Of a stretch of DNA of 27,636 nucleotides, positions 21,497 through 27,636 are shown one piece after another. A program made the translations under genes and the position numbers. The notes under the pieces were generated by a model. The model searched no databases. It saw only the letters and a program-made list of their open reading frames with translations, and had not been told where the DNA came from. Numbering within the stretch: the first letter of the stretch is position 1; each line of letters starts with the position of its first letter. This DNA comes from a virus: positions 1 to 27,636 of the IMG/VR virus record IMGVR_UViG_3300048591_000494; one strand, written 5' to 3'.

Positions 21497-22008
21497 CACA
21501 TCCCCTCGGTCTTGAATCCGAGCTTTCGCGCAGCGCGGCCGATGGCGCGCGGCAGTTCTGTCTCGATGGTCGCCAGCGCCTCCGGGGCCTTGGCCTCGAA
21601 TGCGGGCTTCAGCCAGGGCGTCGCCGGCTGCTTGCTGCTGCCGTGCTCCATGACGAAAGCGATGTCGTTCGCGCGGATAGGCCGGCCGCGGAAGGTGTTG
21701 CCGTTCGGGTGCGGCACGTAGCGAACCGTCACCAGCTGCCGCTCGCCCTTGACGCCGGCCGGCATCTTCCGGCCGCGCTTGGCCGTGATCTGCTGCTGCG
21801 TGAAGCCCGTCGTGTCGGTGATGCCGGAGACGCCTGCCATCGCCACCGCCGCGCCGAAGTTGATGCGCGCCTGCTTCACGAAGACCTGCGCGGCCTTGCG
21901 CAGCGCGACGCGCACCGGGCCGCCGTTCTTGCTGACGACTTCCGGCGGCAGCTTGCGCAGCGCCTCGAGCACGCCGTCCAGGCCGCTGAGCTTCACGTCG
22001 ACCTGCAT
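21496..22008 (-). CDS. HK97 gp10-like neck/tail protein
   Basis: This 170-residue protein has the HK97 gp10 layout. It opens with MQVDVKLSGLDGVLEALRKL, which matches the GLDxLxxxLxxLP start. An ALRKAAQVFVKQAR helix follows, then a beta segment with VRYVPHPNGNTF and DIAFVMEHGSSKQPATPWLK, the typical ExGt..qpa.Pfl pattern. Such proteins act at the head-tail interface or on the tail terminator. In related phages the next gene is DUF3168; here six genes intervene. The start overlaps the upstream stop as TGATG. Confidence 0.87.
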   Translation of the reverse strand: MQVDVKLSGLDGVLEALRKLPPEVVSKNGGPVRVALRKAAQVFVKQARINFGAAVAMAGVSGITDTTGFTQQQITAKRGRKMPAGVKGERQLVTVRYVPHPNGNTFRGRPIRANDIAFVMEHGSSKQPATPWLKPAFEAKAPEALATIETELPRAIGRAARKLGFKTEGM

Positions 22009-22172
22009 CAGCCCAGACTCCTGCCGTCGTCGCGCGCCGGGAACACGCGGCCATCCAGGCTTCGCACGGCGGCGTCTTCCTCCGGCTCTTCGGCCAGGGC
22101 CTTGAGCAGTGCGTCGAGCTTCTCTTCGATTTGATCCAGGCGGGCTTCGATTGCTGCCAGATGCTCGATCAC
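22008..22172 (-). CDS. small coiled-coil protein
   Basis: This 54-residue protein starts at GTG 22172, which overlaps the preceding glycosyltransferase-like stop as GTGA; its own stop overlaps the next ATG as TGATG. Residues 1-32 (IEHLAAIEARLDQIEEKLDA) show a clear heptad pattern predicted to form a coiled coil, followed by an acidic segment (AEEPEEDAAV) and a basic tail. It could be an oligomerisation or adaptor peptide for the neighbouring modification enzymes, or a small virion protein. Tight coupling on both sides supports expression. Confidence 0.65.
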   Translation of the reverse strand: MIEHLAAIEARLDQIEEKLDALLKALAEEPEEDAAVRSLDGRVFPARDDGRSLG

Positions 22173-22768
22173 GCGGCTTCCATCGCTCGGTGCAGCGGCG
22201 GCACCCACTCGTCGGCCACGTCCCACGGCCTCGGCTTGCCGTGAAAGCACACGATCTGCGTGCCCTGCGGCACCCCGCTTCGGCAGTGCACCTTGTAGCT
22301 GCGCACTTCGTCGCCCCACCGCGCGGCCACGCCGAGGAACGGCTGCAGGAACCCCTGGTCGCCCCAGCGCGCGCGCGTGACGCACTCGCGCATGTGCCGC
22401 GCAGGGTTGACGTTGAACGCCTCCCAGCAGCGCGCGCGGTCCGCGGCCGTGATGAACATGAAGCCCGAGCCCATCAGGTGCGGCCTGTAGAAGTCCGACA
22501 GCACGGTCGTCTTCGATGGCAACCGCGGCAGCTTCAGCACGACCGTGTCCAGGTCCATCAGCAGCACGTCGCCGCTGACGAGCTCGCTGTCGAATGCCTC
22601 CAGCTTCGCCCACCAGCCAGGCCAGCGCGTGCGCAGCGCGATGGTTGGCACTCCGGGGACAGACTGGTCCGACAGGCACACGATGCCCGGCACCTGGCGC
22701 GCCAGCCACTGCACGTGAGCCGGCGCGAAGTCCTTGCCGGCGCGCAGCACGCACAGCAGCGTCGTCAT
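22169..22768 (-). CDS. glycosyltransferase-like protein with DxD motif (second of a tandem pair)
   Basis: This 199-residue protein is related to the next gene upstream. Shared features are an N-terminal LLCVLRAGKDFAPAHVQWL strand-helix, IVCLSDQSV, the segment WPGWWAKLEAFD, then VLLMDLDTVVLK with DLD at 72-74, then WGDQGFLQPF and a terminal VCFHGKPRPWD. DLD in a hydrophobic strand is the metal and nucleotide-sugar site of GT-A-fold glycosyltransferases; the layout suggests a GT8-like protein. The donor and acceptor are unknown. Starts overlap stops (ATGA and GTGA), so it is an integral part of the late operon. Confidence 0.75.
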   Translation of the reverse strand: MTTLLCVLRAGKDFAPAHVQWLARQVPGIVCLSDQSVPGVPTIALRTRWPGWWAKLEAFDSELVSGDVLLMDLDTVVLKLPRLPSKTTVLSDFYRPHLMGSGFMFITAADRARCWEAFNVNPARHMRECVTRARWGDQGFLQPFLGVAARWGDEVRSYKVHCRSGVPQGTQIVCFHGKPRPWDVADEWVPPLHRAMEAA

Positions 22769-23391
22769 GCCGGTGCCCCTTGTCGCCACCACTTGCGCGC
22801 CCAGTCCGGCCCTTCCCACGGCACGTGCGTGGCGTTGAACGCGACGATGCGCGCGCGCCTCGGCGGTACTCTGAGCCGGCGCCGTGCCATCTGATACCGG
22901 TAGCTGACGATGGCCCCATCCTGGAACGCGCGCACGTCTCCGGCATGCTCGGCGATGAACGCCTGGTCGCCCCACTTCTCGCAGGTCGTGTAGGTCGCCA
23001 TGACCTCGGCGGCCACCGGCTCGAAGGCCTTGGTGATGTGGCTGTAGTCGCCGTCCCACGACATCACGCCGCTCGCGAAGAGGCTCGGATACGCCCAGTT
23101 CCTGATCATCAGGAACCGCCCGGTCACCAGCGGCGATGGGTCGGCAACGATCACGCTGTCCAGGTCCAGGTACAGCGTCCGGCCGGTGAGCTCGCGGAAC
23201 AGCTCCAGCTTTGCCCACCATCCAGGCCAGTCGGTCTGCAGCGGCAGGCGCTCGCAGTCGACGGGCACATCAGACAGGCACACGAAGCGTGCCGCCGGCA
23301 TCCAGTGCGCGACCTGCGCGCGCAGACCTTCGACATGGGCGGCGCTGTAGGAACCGCCGCTGCGCAGCACGCACGCCACGGTCAGGTCCAC
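22765..23391 (-). CDS. glycosyltransferase-like protein with DxD motif (first of a tandem pair)
   Basis: This 208-residue protein starts at GTG 23391, eight bases inside the GT2 gene; the open frame extends upstream but is antisense-like there. It shares with its neighbour the opening VACVLRSGGSYSAAHVEGL, FVCLSDVPV, WPGWWAKLELFRE, the strand TLYLDLDSVIVADPS (DLD at 76-78), EKWGDQAFIAEHAG and FNATHVPWEGPDW. The two genes look like a tandem duplication that has diverged, perhaps for different acceptors. GT-A fold is inferred from DLD and the overall plan. Confidence 0.75.
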   Translation of the reverse strand: MDLTVACVLRSGGSYSAAHVEGLRAQVAHWMPAARFVCLSDVPVDCERLPLQTDWPGWWAKLELFRELTGRTLYLDLDSVIVADPSPLVTGRFLMIRNWAYPSLFASGVMSWDGDYSHITKAFEPVAAEVMATYTTCEKWGDQAFIAEHAGDVRAFQDGAIVSYRYQMARRRLRVPPRRARIVAFNATHVPWEGPDWARKWWRQGAPA

Positions 23392-24041
23392 AGGTGCCCC
23401 CACTTGGACACGAGCCGGTCGCGGTTCGTCTCGTGCACGCCCTGATACGCATGCGGCGTCGCGTGGTGACGCACGACACCGGGCGCCAGCTTGAACACAG
23501 CGCCAGCGGACGCCAGCGACCATAACCAGTCGTTGTCCTCACAGCTGCGGCCGTGGCGGTATGCCTCGTCGAAGCCTCCGACGCGGTCCCACAGCGAACG
23601 CCGGAACATCGCGCAAAAGTGGAAGTGCGACCCAGGAGGCACCGGCAGGCGGCCGTGCTTCATGTAGTCGACCTTCGGCCCGGCCAGCCACAACCCCCCG
23701 GCGTCCCGGCATGACACGGTGACGTAGTCGTTTTCGCTCTGCAGCATCGCCAGCATGCCGCTGAGCACGTCGTCGGTGTGCTCGACCTCCGGGTTCGTGA
23801 GCACGATCACGTCCCCGCTGCTGGCCTGCACCGCGCGGTTGATCGGCACGCACGGGTTGAGGCCGACGCTCTTGGCCGGCAGCCGCGTGACGACGCACCC
23901 TGGCGCTTCAACCGGGACCGGCGAGCCGTCGTCGCAGATGGACACCTCGATGTCCAGGTGCCCGTACAGCCGCCGGTAGCTCGCCAGCGTCCGGTCCAGG
24001 TGGGTCTGGCGCTGCCAGTAGGGCATGCAGACCGAGATCAC
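23382..24041 (-). CDS. family 2 glycosyltransferase
   Basis: This 219-residue protein begins ISVCMPYWQRQTHLDRTLAS and has VSICDDGSPV, the nucleotide-binding start of GT2 enzymes. The segment GDVIVLTNPEVEHTDD occupies the usual DxD position but reads TNPE. Near the C-terminus WDRVGGFDEAYRHGRSCEDN with DWLWSL matches the GGFDExx...ED acceptor/catalytic motif. It is short but complete. The acceptor is unknown: virion protein or host surface polysaccharide are both possible. The ATG overlaps the radical SAM stop as ATGA. Confidence 0.88.
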   Translation of the reverse strand: MISVCMPYWQRQTHLDRTLASYRRLYGHLDIEVSICDDGSPVPVEAPGCVVTRLPAKSVGLNPCVPINRAVQASSGDVIVLTNPEVEHTDDVLSGMLAMLQSENDYVTVSCRDAGGLWLAGPKVDYMKHGRLPVPPGSHFHFCAMFRRSLWDRVGGFDEAYRHGRSCEDNDWLWSLASAGAVFKLAPGVVRHHATPHAYQGVHETNRDRLVSKWGHLWT

Positions 24042-25081
24042 ACGAACTCCGCGTGCATGCTCTTGCGCTGCGTCGCAGCGATCACCTGGTTCTGACCGCG
24101 GAACTGGCAGAAGCGGCAGCCTGTGGCGTCGAAGTGCTGCACGGCCTGGCCGAACAGGCTCGCGAACCGGCGGTCATGCAGGCTGGCGACCTTGCCGGCG
24201 CGCGTGTACGCGGTGTTGCAGCATCGGTACACGCCCAAGTCGCCGCCGATGTACGTCGACAGGTGCTGGTAGCCGCAGAGCTCTTCCGTCGGGCTGCCGG
24301 CATTCAGGTCAGCGATGCGCCGATCGAACAGGTCAACGACCAGAGCCCCGAACCGCGCGCGCGCATCGGCTCGCACCGCGGCGATCTCCGGCAGCAGGTC
24401 GCCGTAGTGCGAGACGCCGTCGGCGCTGAAGACGGCGCCGACGCGGACGTTCGCAGCGCCGGCCTCCAGCGCAAGCTCGCAGGCGGCCGGAAGCTCGCGG
24501 TAGTTCTCCGGCGTGACCACGAAGCCGACGCTGACGGTCCCGGTGCACCGCTGTGCCAGCTCCTTGACCTTCTGCCAGGCGACAGGCCAGTACCGCTGCG
24601 CCACTCGCCTCGTTCGGGCGTAGGTCTCCGCGCTGCCGGCGTCGATCGAGACGCGAATCCAGCGCATCGCGTGCACGGCTTGATGTTCGGTGTCCAGCGC
24701 GATCGCGTTGGTCACGAGCGCCGTCGACATGCCGCGGGCCTGCGCGCGCGCGAACATCTCCAGGTGATCCGGGTGCACTGTCGGCTCGCCGCCGCCGGTG
24801 AACTGGATCGCGTGAACGCCGATGTCGGCGCAGTCGTCGATGATCTCGCGCGCCTTGTCCGTCGCGATCTGCCGGTTCGGGTTCTTGCGGGCGCCCTCCG
24901 GGAAGAGCTCGTTCGAGAGGCCAGACGACATGCGGTAGGCGCAGAAGCCGCAGTCCTGATTGCACAGGTCCGAGAGCACGAGCTGCACGTGCACGGGTGC
25001 CGGCGAGAAGCCGTCGCGCAGCGTGGCCAGGCGGTCGAGCCAGTAGACCGGCTTGGTCTGCGAGTACAGGTCTTCGGTCAT
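24038..25081 (-). CDS. radical SAM protein with C-terminal SPASM-like cysteines
   Basis: This 347-residue protein carries the radical SAM [4Fe-4S] motif CNQDCGFC (C40, C44, C47) after a VQLVLSDL strand. SAM-binding GGGEPT lies at 96-101 and VSIDAG later in the barrel. The C-terminal cysteines C269, C287, C288, C322 and C325 (LCGYQ, YRCCNTAY, GCRFCQF) suggest a SPASM- or Twitch-type auxiliary cluster. Such enzymes modify peptides, sugars or other small substrates by radical chemistry; the substrate is not evident. The true start is ATG 25081, overlapping the preceding stop as ATGA; the longer frame to 25234 has a low-complexity antisense-like extension. It sits between a nucleotide-sugar-fold protein and a GT2. 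Confidence 0.88.
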   Translation of the reverse strand: MTEDLYSQTKPVYWLDRLATLRDGFSPAPVHVQLVLSDLCNQDCGFCAYRMSSGLSNELFPEGARKNPNRQIATDKAREIIDDCADIGVHAIQFTGGGEPTVHPDHLEMFARAQARGMSTALVTNAIALDTEHQAVHAMRWIRVSIDAGSAETYARTRRVAQRYWPVAWQKVKELAQRCTGTVSVGFVVTPENYRELPAACELALEAGAANVRVGAVFSADGVSHYGDLLPEIAAVRADARARFGALVVDLFDRRIADLNAGSPTEELCGYQHLSTYIGGDLGVYRCCNTAYTRAGKVASLHDRRFASLFGQAVQHFDATGCRFCQFRGQNQVIAATQRKSMHAEFV

Positions 25082-25701
25082 GCTGCCGCCATCTCCTGTG
25101 GCACCGCCAGTGCCAGCGCTTCCTCTAGCGTGCTGCGCGCGAAACACGTCAGCGCCGTCGAGCGACTTGCGTTCACTACCTGGCAGCGCCTGCCCTTCGC
25201 GTACATCGCCACCTGCGCGAACTGCTTCGGCCACTTGCCGACGCTGCCGGCGTTGCCCAGCGGCGCCGGGTGGTCGCCGTGCCAGTGCGTCCGGCCCGCC
25301 GTGTGCTGGCAGTCATAGCCCAGCAAGATGACCTTCTTCGCGCCGGCCAGGGCGGCGAGAGAGACTGCCGCCGCGCCGCTGTTGCCGAATGGCTTGAAGC
25401 TCATCAGCCGCAGAGTCCGCAGGGACAGCGCGCCGTACTTCGCGCCGTTGTTGGAGCAGGTGACGCGCCGGCCCTTGAAGTCCTTCGCCACCTGCGCGTG
25501 GTGCACCTTCCACCAGTTCTCGTCGAACGCCAGCAGCACCGTCGCCCACGGGCACAGCTGGTACGTCGTGTTCGTCACGATCGTCGGCAGGCCGCTCGCG
25601 CGCACCAGTTCGCAGTCTTCAGCGGTCAGGCTCGGCCCGCTCGCAATGCATACCACCGTCCCGGCCAGCTCCTTGAGCCACTCAGCCCGGATTGACGCCA
25701 T
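25078..25701 (-). CDS. DUF115/GT42-like nucleotide-sugar-fold protein
   Basis: This 207-residue protein opens with VVCIASGPSLTAEDCELVRA, the GxGPSL loop found in DUF115/MptE-like and GT42 (sialyltransferase) proteins. Later it has KPFGNSGAAAVSLAALAGAK and VILLGYDCQHTAGRTHWHG, the NSGxxA and LxGxD pair of the same fold. A sugar-transfer role is plausible, but pterin-pyrophosphokinase-like or inactive versions cannot be excluded. It begins within the last 20 bases of the head closure gene and ends overlapping the radical SAM ATG. It is the first gene of the presumed modification cluster. Confidence 0.72.
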   Translation of the reverse strand: MASIRAEWLKELAGTVVCIASGPSLTAEDCELVRASGLPTIVTNTTYQLCPWATVLLAFDENWWKVHHAQVAKDFKGRRVTCSNNGAKYGALSLRTLRLMSFKPFGNSGAAAVSLAALAGAKKVILLGYDCQHTAGRTHWHGDHPAPLGNAGSVGKWPKQFAQVAMYAKGRRCQVVNASRSTALTCFARSTLEEALALAVPQEMAAA

Positions 25702-26023
25702 ACGAACAGAGCAGGGTCATGTGGCGGATGCCGCTGCGCGCGTCGGGCAGCACCGCCTCGACGTTGTAGGTCGTGTCGCGGTGCACGACGCGCATGCTCG
25801 GCGCGATGCCGGGCCTGTGCCGGATGGTGATGCGCGCCGTCACCTTGGACTGCGTCGCAGCCGCCGCTATGAACTCCCGGCCCGACAGCGGCGCGATCTC
25901 GGCCGGCACCAGGCTGCCCACGAAGTCAGCCCATGTCTCGACCGCGTTGCCGTCGGAGTCCTGTTCCGTCGTGATCTGTTCGATGCGTACCCGATGCCGC
26001 AGGCGGCCGGCAGCCAAGCTCAT
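25682..26023 (-). CDS. head closure protein (SPP1 gp16 / phage_H_T_join type)
   Basis: This 113-residue protein matches the head-tail joining pattern: MSLAAGRLRHRVRIEQITTE (the GxLrhRvxIe start), then DSDGNAVETWADF, VPAEIAPLSGREFIAA, and ARITIRHRPGIAPSMRVVHR followed by TTYNVEAVLPD. These proteins form the stopper ring that closes the portal after DNA packaging. The ATG overlaps the connector stop as ATGA. Length is normal for the family. Confidence 0.9.
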   Translation of the reverse strand: MSLAAGRLRHRVRIEQITTEQDSDGNAVETWADFVGSLVPAEIAPLSGREFIAAAATQSKVTARITIRHRPGIAPSMRVVHRDTTYNVEAVLPDARSGIRHMTLLCSYGVNPG

Positions 26024-26655
26024 GCCATCCCCAGGCGCACGCGAGACGGCCGCAGCAGCGCCTCGAACCCGAGCGGCAGCGCGGTGAGCGCCTTTTCCGT
26101 GGCCTCTTCGCGGTGGGCGAACAGGTGGCCCAGCACGAGCAGGATCGCGGCCCGGAACGTCGCCGGCAGCGGCTGCTCGGTGTCCGTTGCGTCGGCGCGG
26201 CCGTAGCCGGCGCGGTATGTGATGCGCACGCCCAGCGGGCCGCCCGACGCCGGCCAGGCCGAACGCACGACCAGCCGATTCGGCATGCTGAAGTCGTCGA
26301 GCAGGTAGGCCGACGGGTCGACCGTCTCGGCATCGCTGCTGCTGGACGAACTGCTGCTGGCCTCGCCGCCGCCGACCGTCACGCTCAGGATCTCCAGCAC
26401 CGGGCCAAACGGCAGCTCGACCGCCTCGGTCGGGCTCTCGTCCAGCGCGATCTCCAGCACGCGCTCGGCCAGCGACAGGCCCAGGAAGTTCTCGCAGTGC
26501 TCACGCGCCGCGGCCAGCCAGCCGAGGATCATGGTGTCGTCCATGTCGTCGCTGCTGTCGCTGTCGCCGTATGGCAGCGCTTCCAGATGCGACCGGCACT
26601 CGTCGATCGTCAGCGGTTCTTCCGCCGGCGGGATGATGACCTTCGGGCCTCTCAT
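26020..26655 (-). CDS. head-tail connector protein (gp6/phiE125 gp8 type)
   Basis: This 211-residue protein has the connector layout: LTIDECRSHLEALP near the N-terminus, a helical ILGWLAAAREHCENFLGLSL, then PFGPVLEILSVTV, YLLDDFSMPNRLVV, VRITYRAGYG and AILLVLGHLFAHREE. This matches adaptor proteins that bind the portal. It carries an uncommon run of eight serines (about 104-111) and an acidic DSDSSDDMDD loop, both probably surface insertions. It overlaps both neighbours by ATGA. Confidence 0.9.
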   Translation of the reverse strand: MRGPKVIIPPAEEPLTIDECRSHLEALPYGDSDSSDDMDDTMILGWLAAAREHCENFLGLSLAERVLEIALDESPTEAVELPFGPVLEILSVTVGGGEASSSSSSSSDAETVDPSAYLLDDFSMPNRLVVRSAWPASGGPLGVRITYRAGYGRADATDTEQPLPATFRAAILLVLGHLFAHREEATEKALTALPLGFEALLRPSRVRLGMA

Positions 26656-27636
26656 CGCGTGCCCTTCACCCCGAGCTGCCAGTCGTCGCCTGCGCCCTTG
26701 GGCGGCTGGCCCGTGTCGCGTTTTGCCACCCAGACGCTGCCGCCGTAGGTGACGGCATCGCCTTGTGCATAGGCCTTGCCAGGCGCGTACACGCCACGGT
26801 AGACCATCATTCCAGGCAGGTGAACCTGGCGCTGCACGCGCCGCTCACCTGCGCAGAGCGTGATGGTCAGCGTCCGGTCCTCCAGCGAGATCTCCAGATC
26901 GTCCGGCGTGAACCCGTCCGCGCCATCCTTCGGCTTCGGCGCCTTGTCGACCGCTCGCTGCGCCACTTCCGTGGCGCGGCGCTCGATCTCCAGCAGGCGG
27001 CGCGACACCTCGGCCTCGACGAGCGGCTGCACGTCCTCCGGGGTGATGCTCTCGCCGTCCTTGCCGTCCCTGCCGTCCTTCACGGCGGGCAGCGACTTCA
27101 TGACCATGTCGAGCACGTCCTTCGCGATGGCCACGGCGTCGGCGTCCTTGCCAGGCTGCGGCGGCGGCAGTGCGGCGACGGCGCGGCTGACTTCCTCGCG
27201 GACCGCCAGACGCACGGCCTCCGGGTCCGCGTCCTTGCCGTCGCGCGGAACAGGAATCGCCTTGACGGCCTGCAGCGCCTCTTCGCGCACCATGACGCGC
27301 ACTGCGTCCATGTCCGCATCCTTGCCATCGCGCGGGACCGGGATGGCTTCGACTGCGCGCTGCACGACGGCCAGCGCCTCGGCCTTGTGCTGCTCGGCCA
27401 GACGCTTGACCTCGCCTTCGATCAGCGGCCGCACGTCGTCGACTGTCACGCTCTTGCCGTCGGCCGGCCGAGGAATCGCAGCCACCTCGGCGGCCGCTTC
27501 TTCGCGAGCGGCGGCGCGCAGGACGTCCGGGTCGAAGTCGCGGCCATCGCGCCCCGGGAGCCCCTGCTCGCCGCGCTGACCTGGCTCGCCGTCCTTGCCG
27601 TCCTTCGGCACCGGCAAGCGGTCGATCGCGCGCTGC
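26652..27636 (-). CDS. collagen-like / coiled-coil virion protein with C-terminal binding-type domain, cut by the right edge
   Basis: At least 327 residues are visible and the frame continues past the right edge. Collagen-like turns (PVPKDGKDGEPGQRGEQGLP, VPRDGKDAD twice, VKDGRDGKDGES) alternate with helical segments of about 20 residues (AVRVMVREEALQAVKAI, AVRLAVREEVSRAVAAL), giving a 29-residue period in the middle. The last 60 residues (YRGVYAPGKAYAQGDAVTYG, GSVWVAKRDTGQPP) look like a small carbohydrate-binding module of the CBM5/12 type. It is probably a trimeric fibre on the head or neck. Its stop overlaps the connector ATG as ATGA. Confidence 0.82.
   Translation of the reverse strand, partial: QRAIDRLPVPKDGKDGEPGQRGEQGLPGRDGRDFDPDVLRAAAREEAAAEVAAIPRPADGKSVTVDDVRPLIEGEVKRLAEQHKAEALAVVQRAVEAIPVPRDGKDADMDAVRVMVREEALQAVKAIPVPRDGKDADPEAVRLAVREEVSRAVAALPPPQPGKDADAVAIAKDVLDMVMKSLPAVKDGRDGKDGESITPEDVQPLVEAEVSRRLLEIERRATEVAQRAVDKAPKPKDGADGFTPDDLEISLEDRTLTITLCAGERRVQRQVHLPGMMVYRGVYAPGKAYAQGDAVTYGGSVWVAKRDTGQPPKGAGDDWQLGVKGTR

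Noticed and set aside
24053-25318. Plus-strand 421-residue frame opposite the radical SAM gene
   Set aside because: The opposite strand carries the complete radical SAM motifs. This frame is Arg/Ala/Val/His-rich without recognisable motifs.
1-27636. Diversity-generating retroelement or CRISPR array near the fibre-type genes
   Set aside because: No reverse transcriptase frame, no template/variable repeat pair and no regularly spaced identical repeats were seen. The 72-base units are coding and diverged.

Overview
The window is high-GC DNA of a temperate siphovirus (lambda/HK97-like tail genes). It is probably from a proteobacterial host; a Xanthomonadales-like or betaproteobacterial host fits the base composition and the integron integrase type, but this is inference. 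The sequence is a phage genome or prophage seen from its integration module leftwards and its late operon rightwards.

Layout. Bases 1-1603 hold an integron-like module: the end of one small gene, an attC-type site (90-163), a small gene (179-544), a possible attI, and an intact integron integrase gene (557-1603) with the IntI-specific insertion. Two bases later comes an excisionase-like HTH gene (1606-2028), which overlaps a conventional phage tyrosine integrase (1773-2747). A bidirectional terminator follows. Next is a 44-base 3' fragment of tRNA-Cys (2812-2855, minus strand) flanked by two near-identical direct repeats (2748-2768 and 2941-2961). This reads as a phage attP core with arm-type sites. 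Because both sides look phage-derived, the integron integrase appears to be inside the phage and transcribed with xis and int.

From 2965 to the right edge every gene is on the minus strand, in what looks like one late operon read right to left. Most neighbours overlap by ATGA, GTGA or TGATG, so translation is probably coupled. In transcription order: a collagen-like/coiled-coil protein (cut by the right edge); a head-tail connector and a head closure protein; a decoration or modification cluster (nucleotide-sugar-fold protein, radical SAM protein, GT2 glycosyltransferase, two paralogous DxD glycosyltransferase-like proteins, small coiled-coil protein); an HK97 gp10-like neck protein; an unusual block of structural genes with a sigma-like HTH protein, ending in a protein that carries eleven 24-residue repeats fused to a DUF3168-like tail terminator; the tail tube protein; G/GT tail chaperones with a GGGAAAC slippery site; the tape measure protein; distal tail proteins with SPRY-like and LamG-like domains; DUF1833, NlpC/P60 and a gpJ-like host specificity protein; a small structural protein; two membrane proteins (holin candidates); GH19 endolysin; and nested Rz/Rz1 spanins.

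The genes read as a complete tail and lysis module with two accessory additions: the integron module in the early region, and the radical SAM/glycosyltransferase cluster inserted among the neck genes. No CRISPR, IS element, rRNA or complete tRNA was seen. The longest gene-free stretch is 2748-2964, which holds the terminator and attP.
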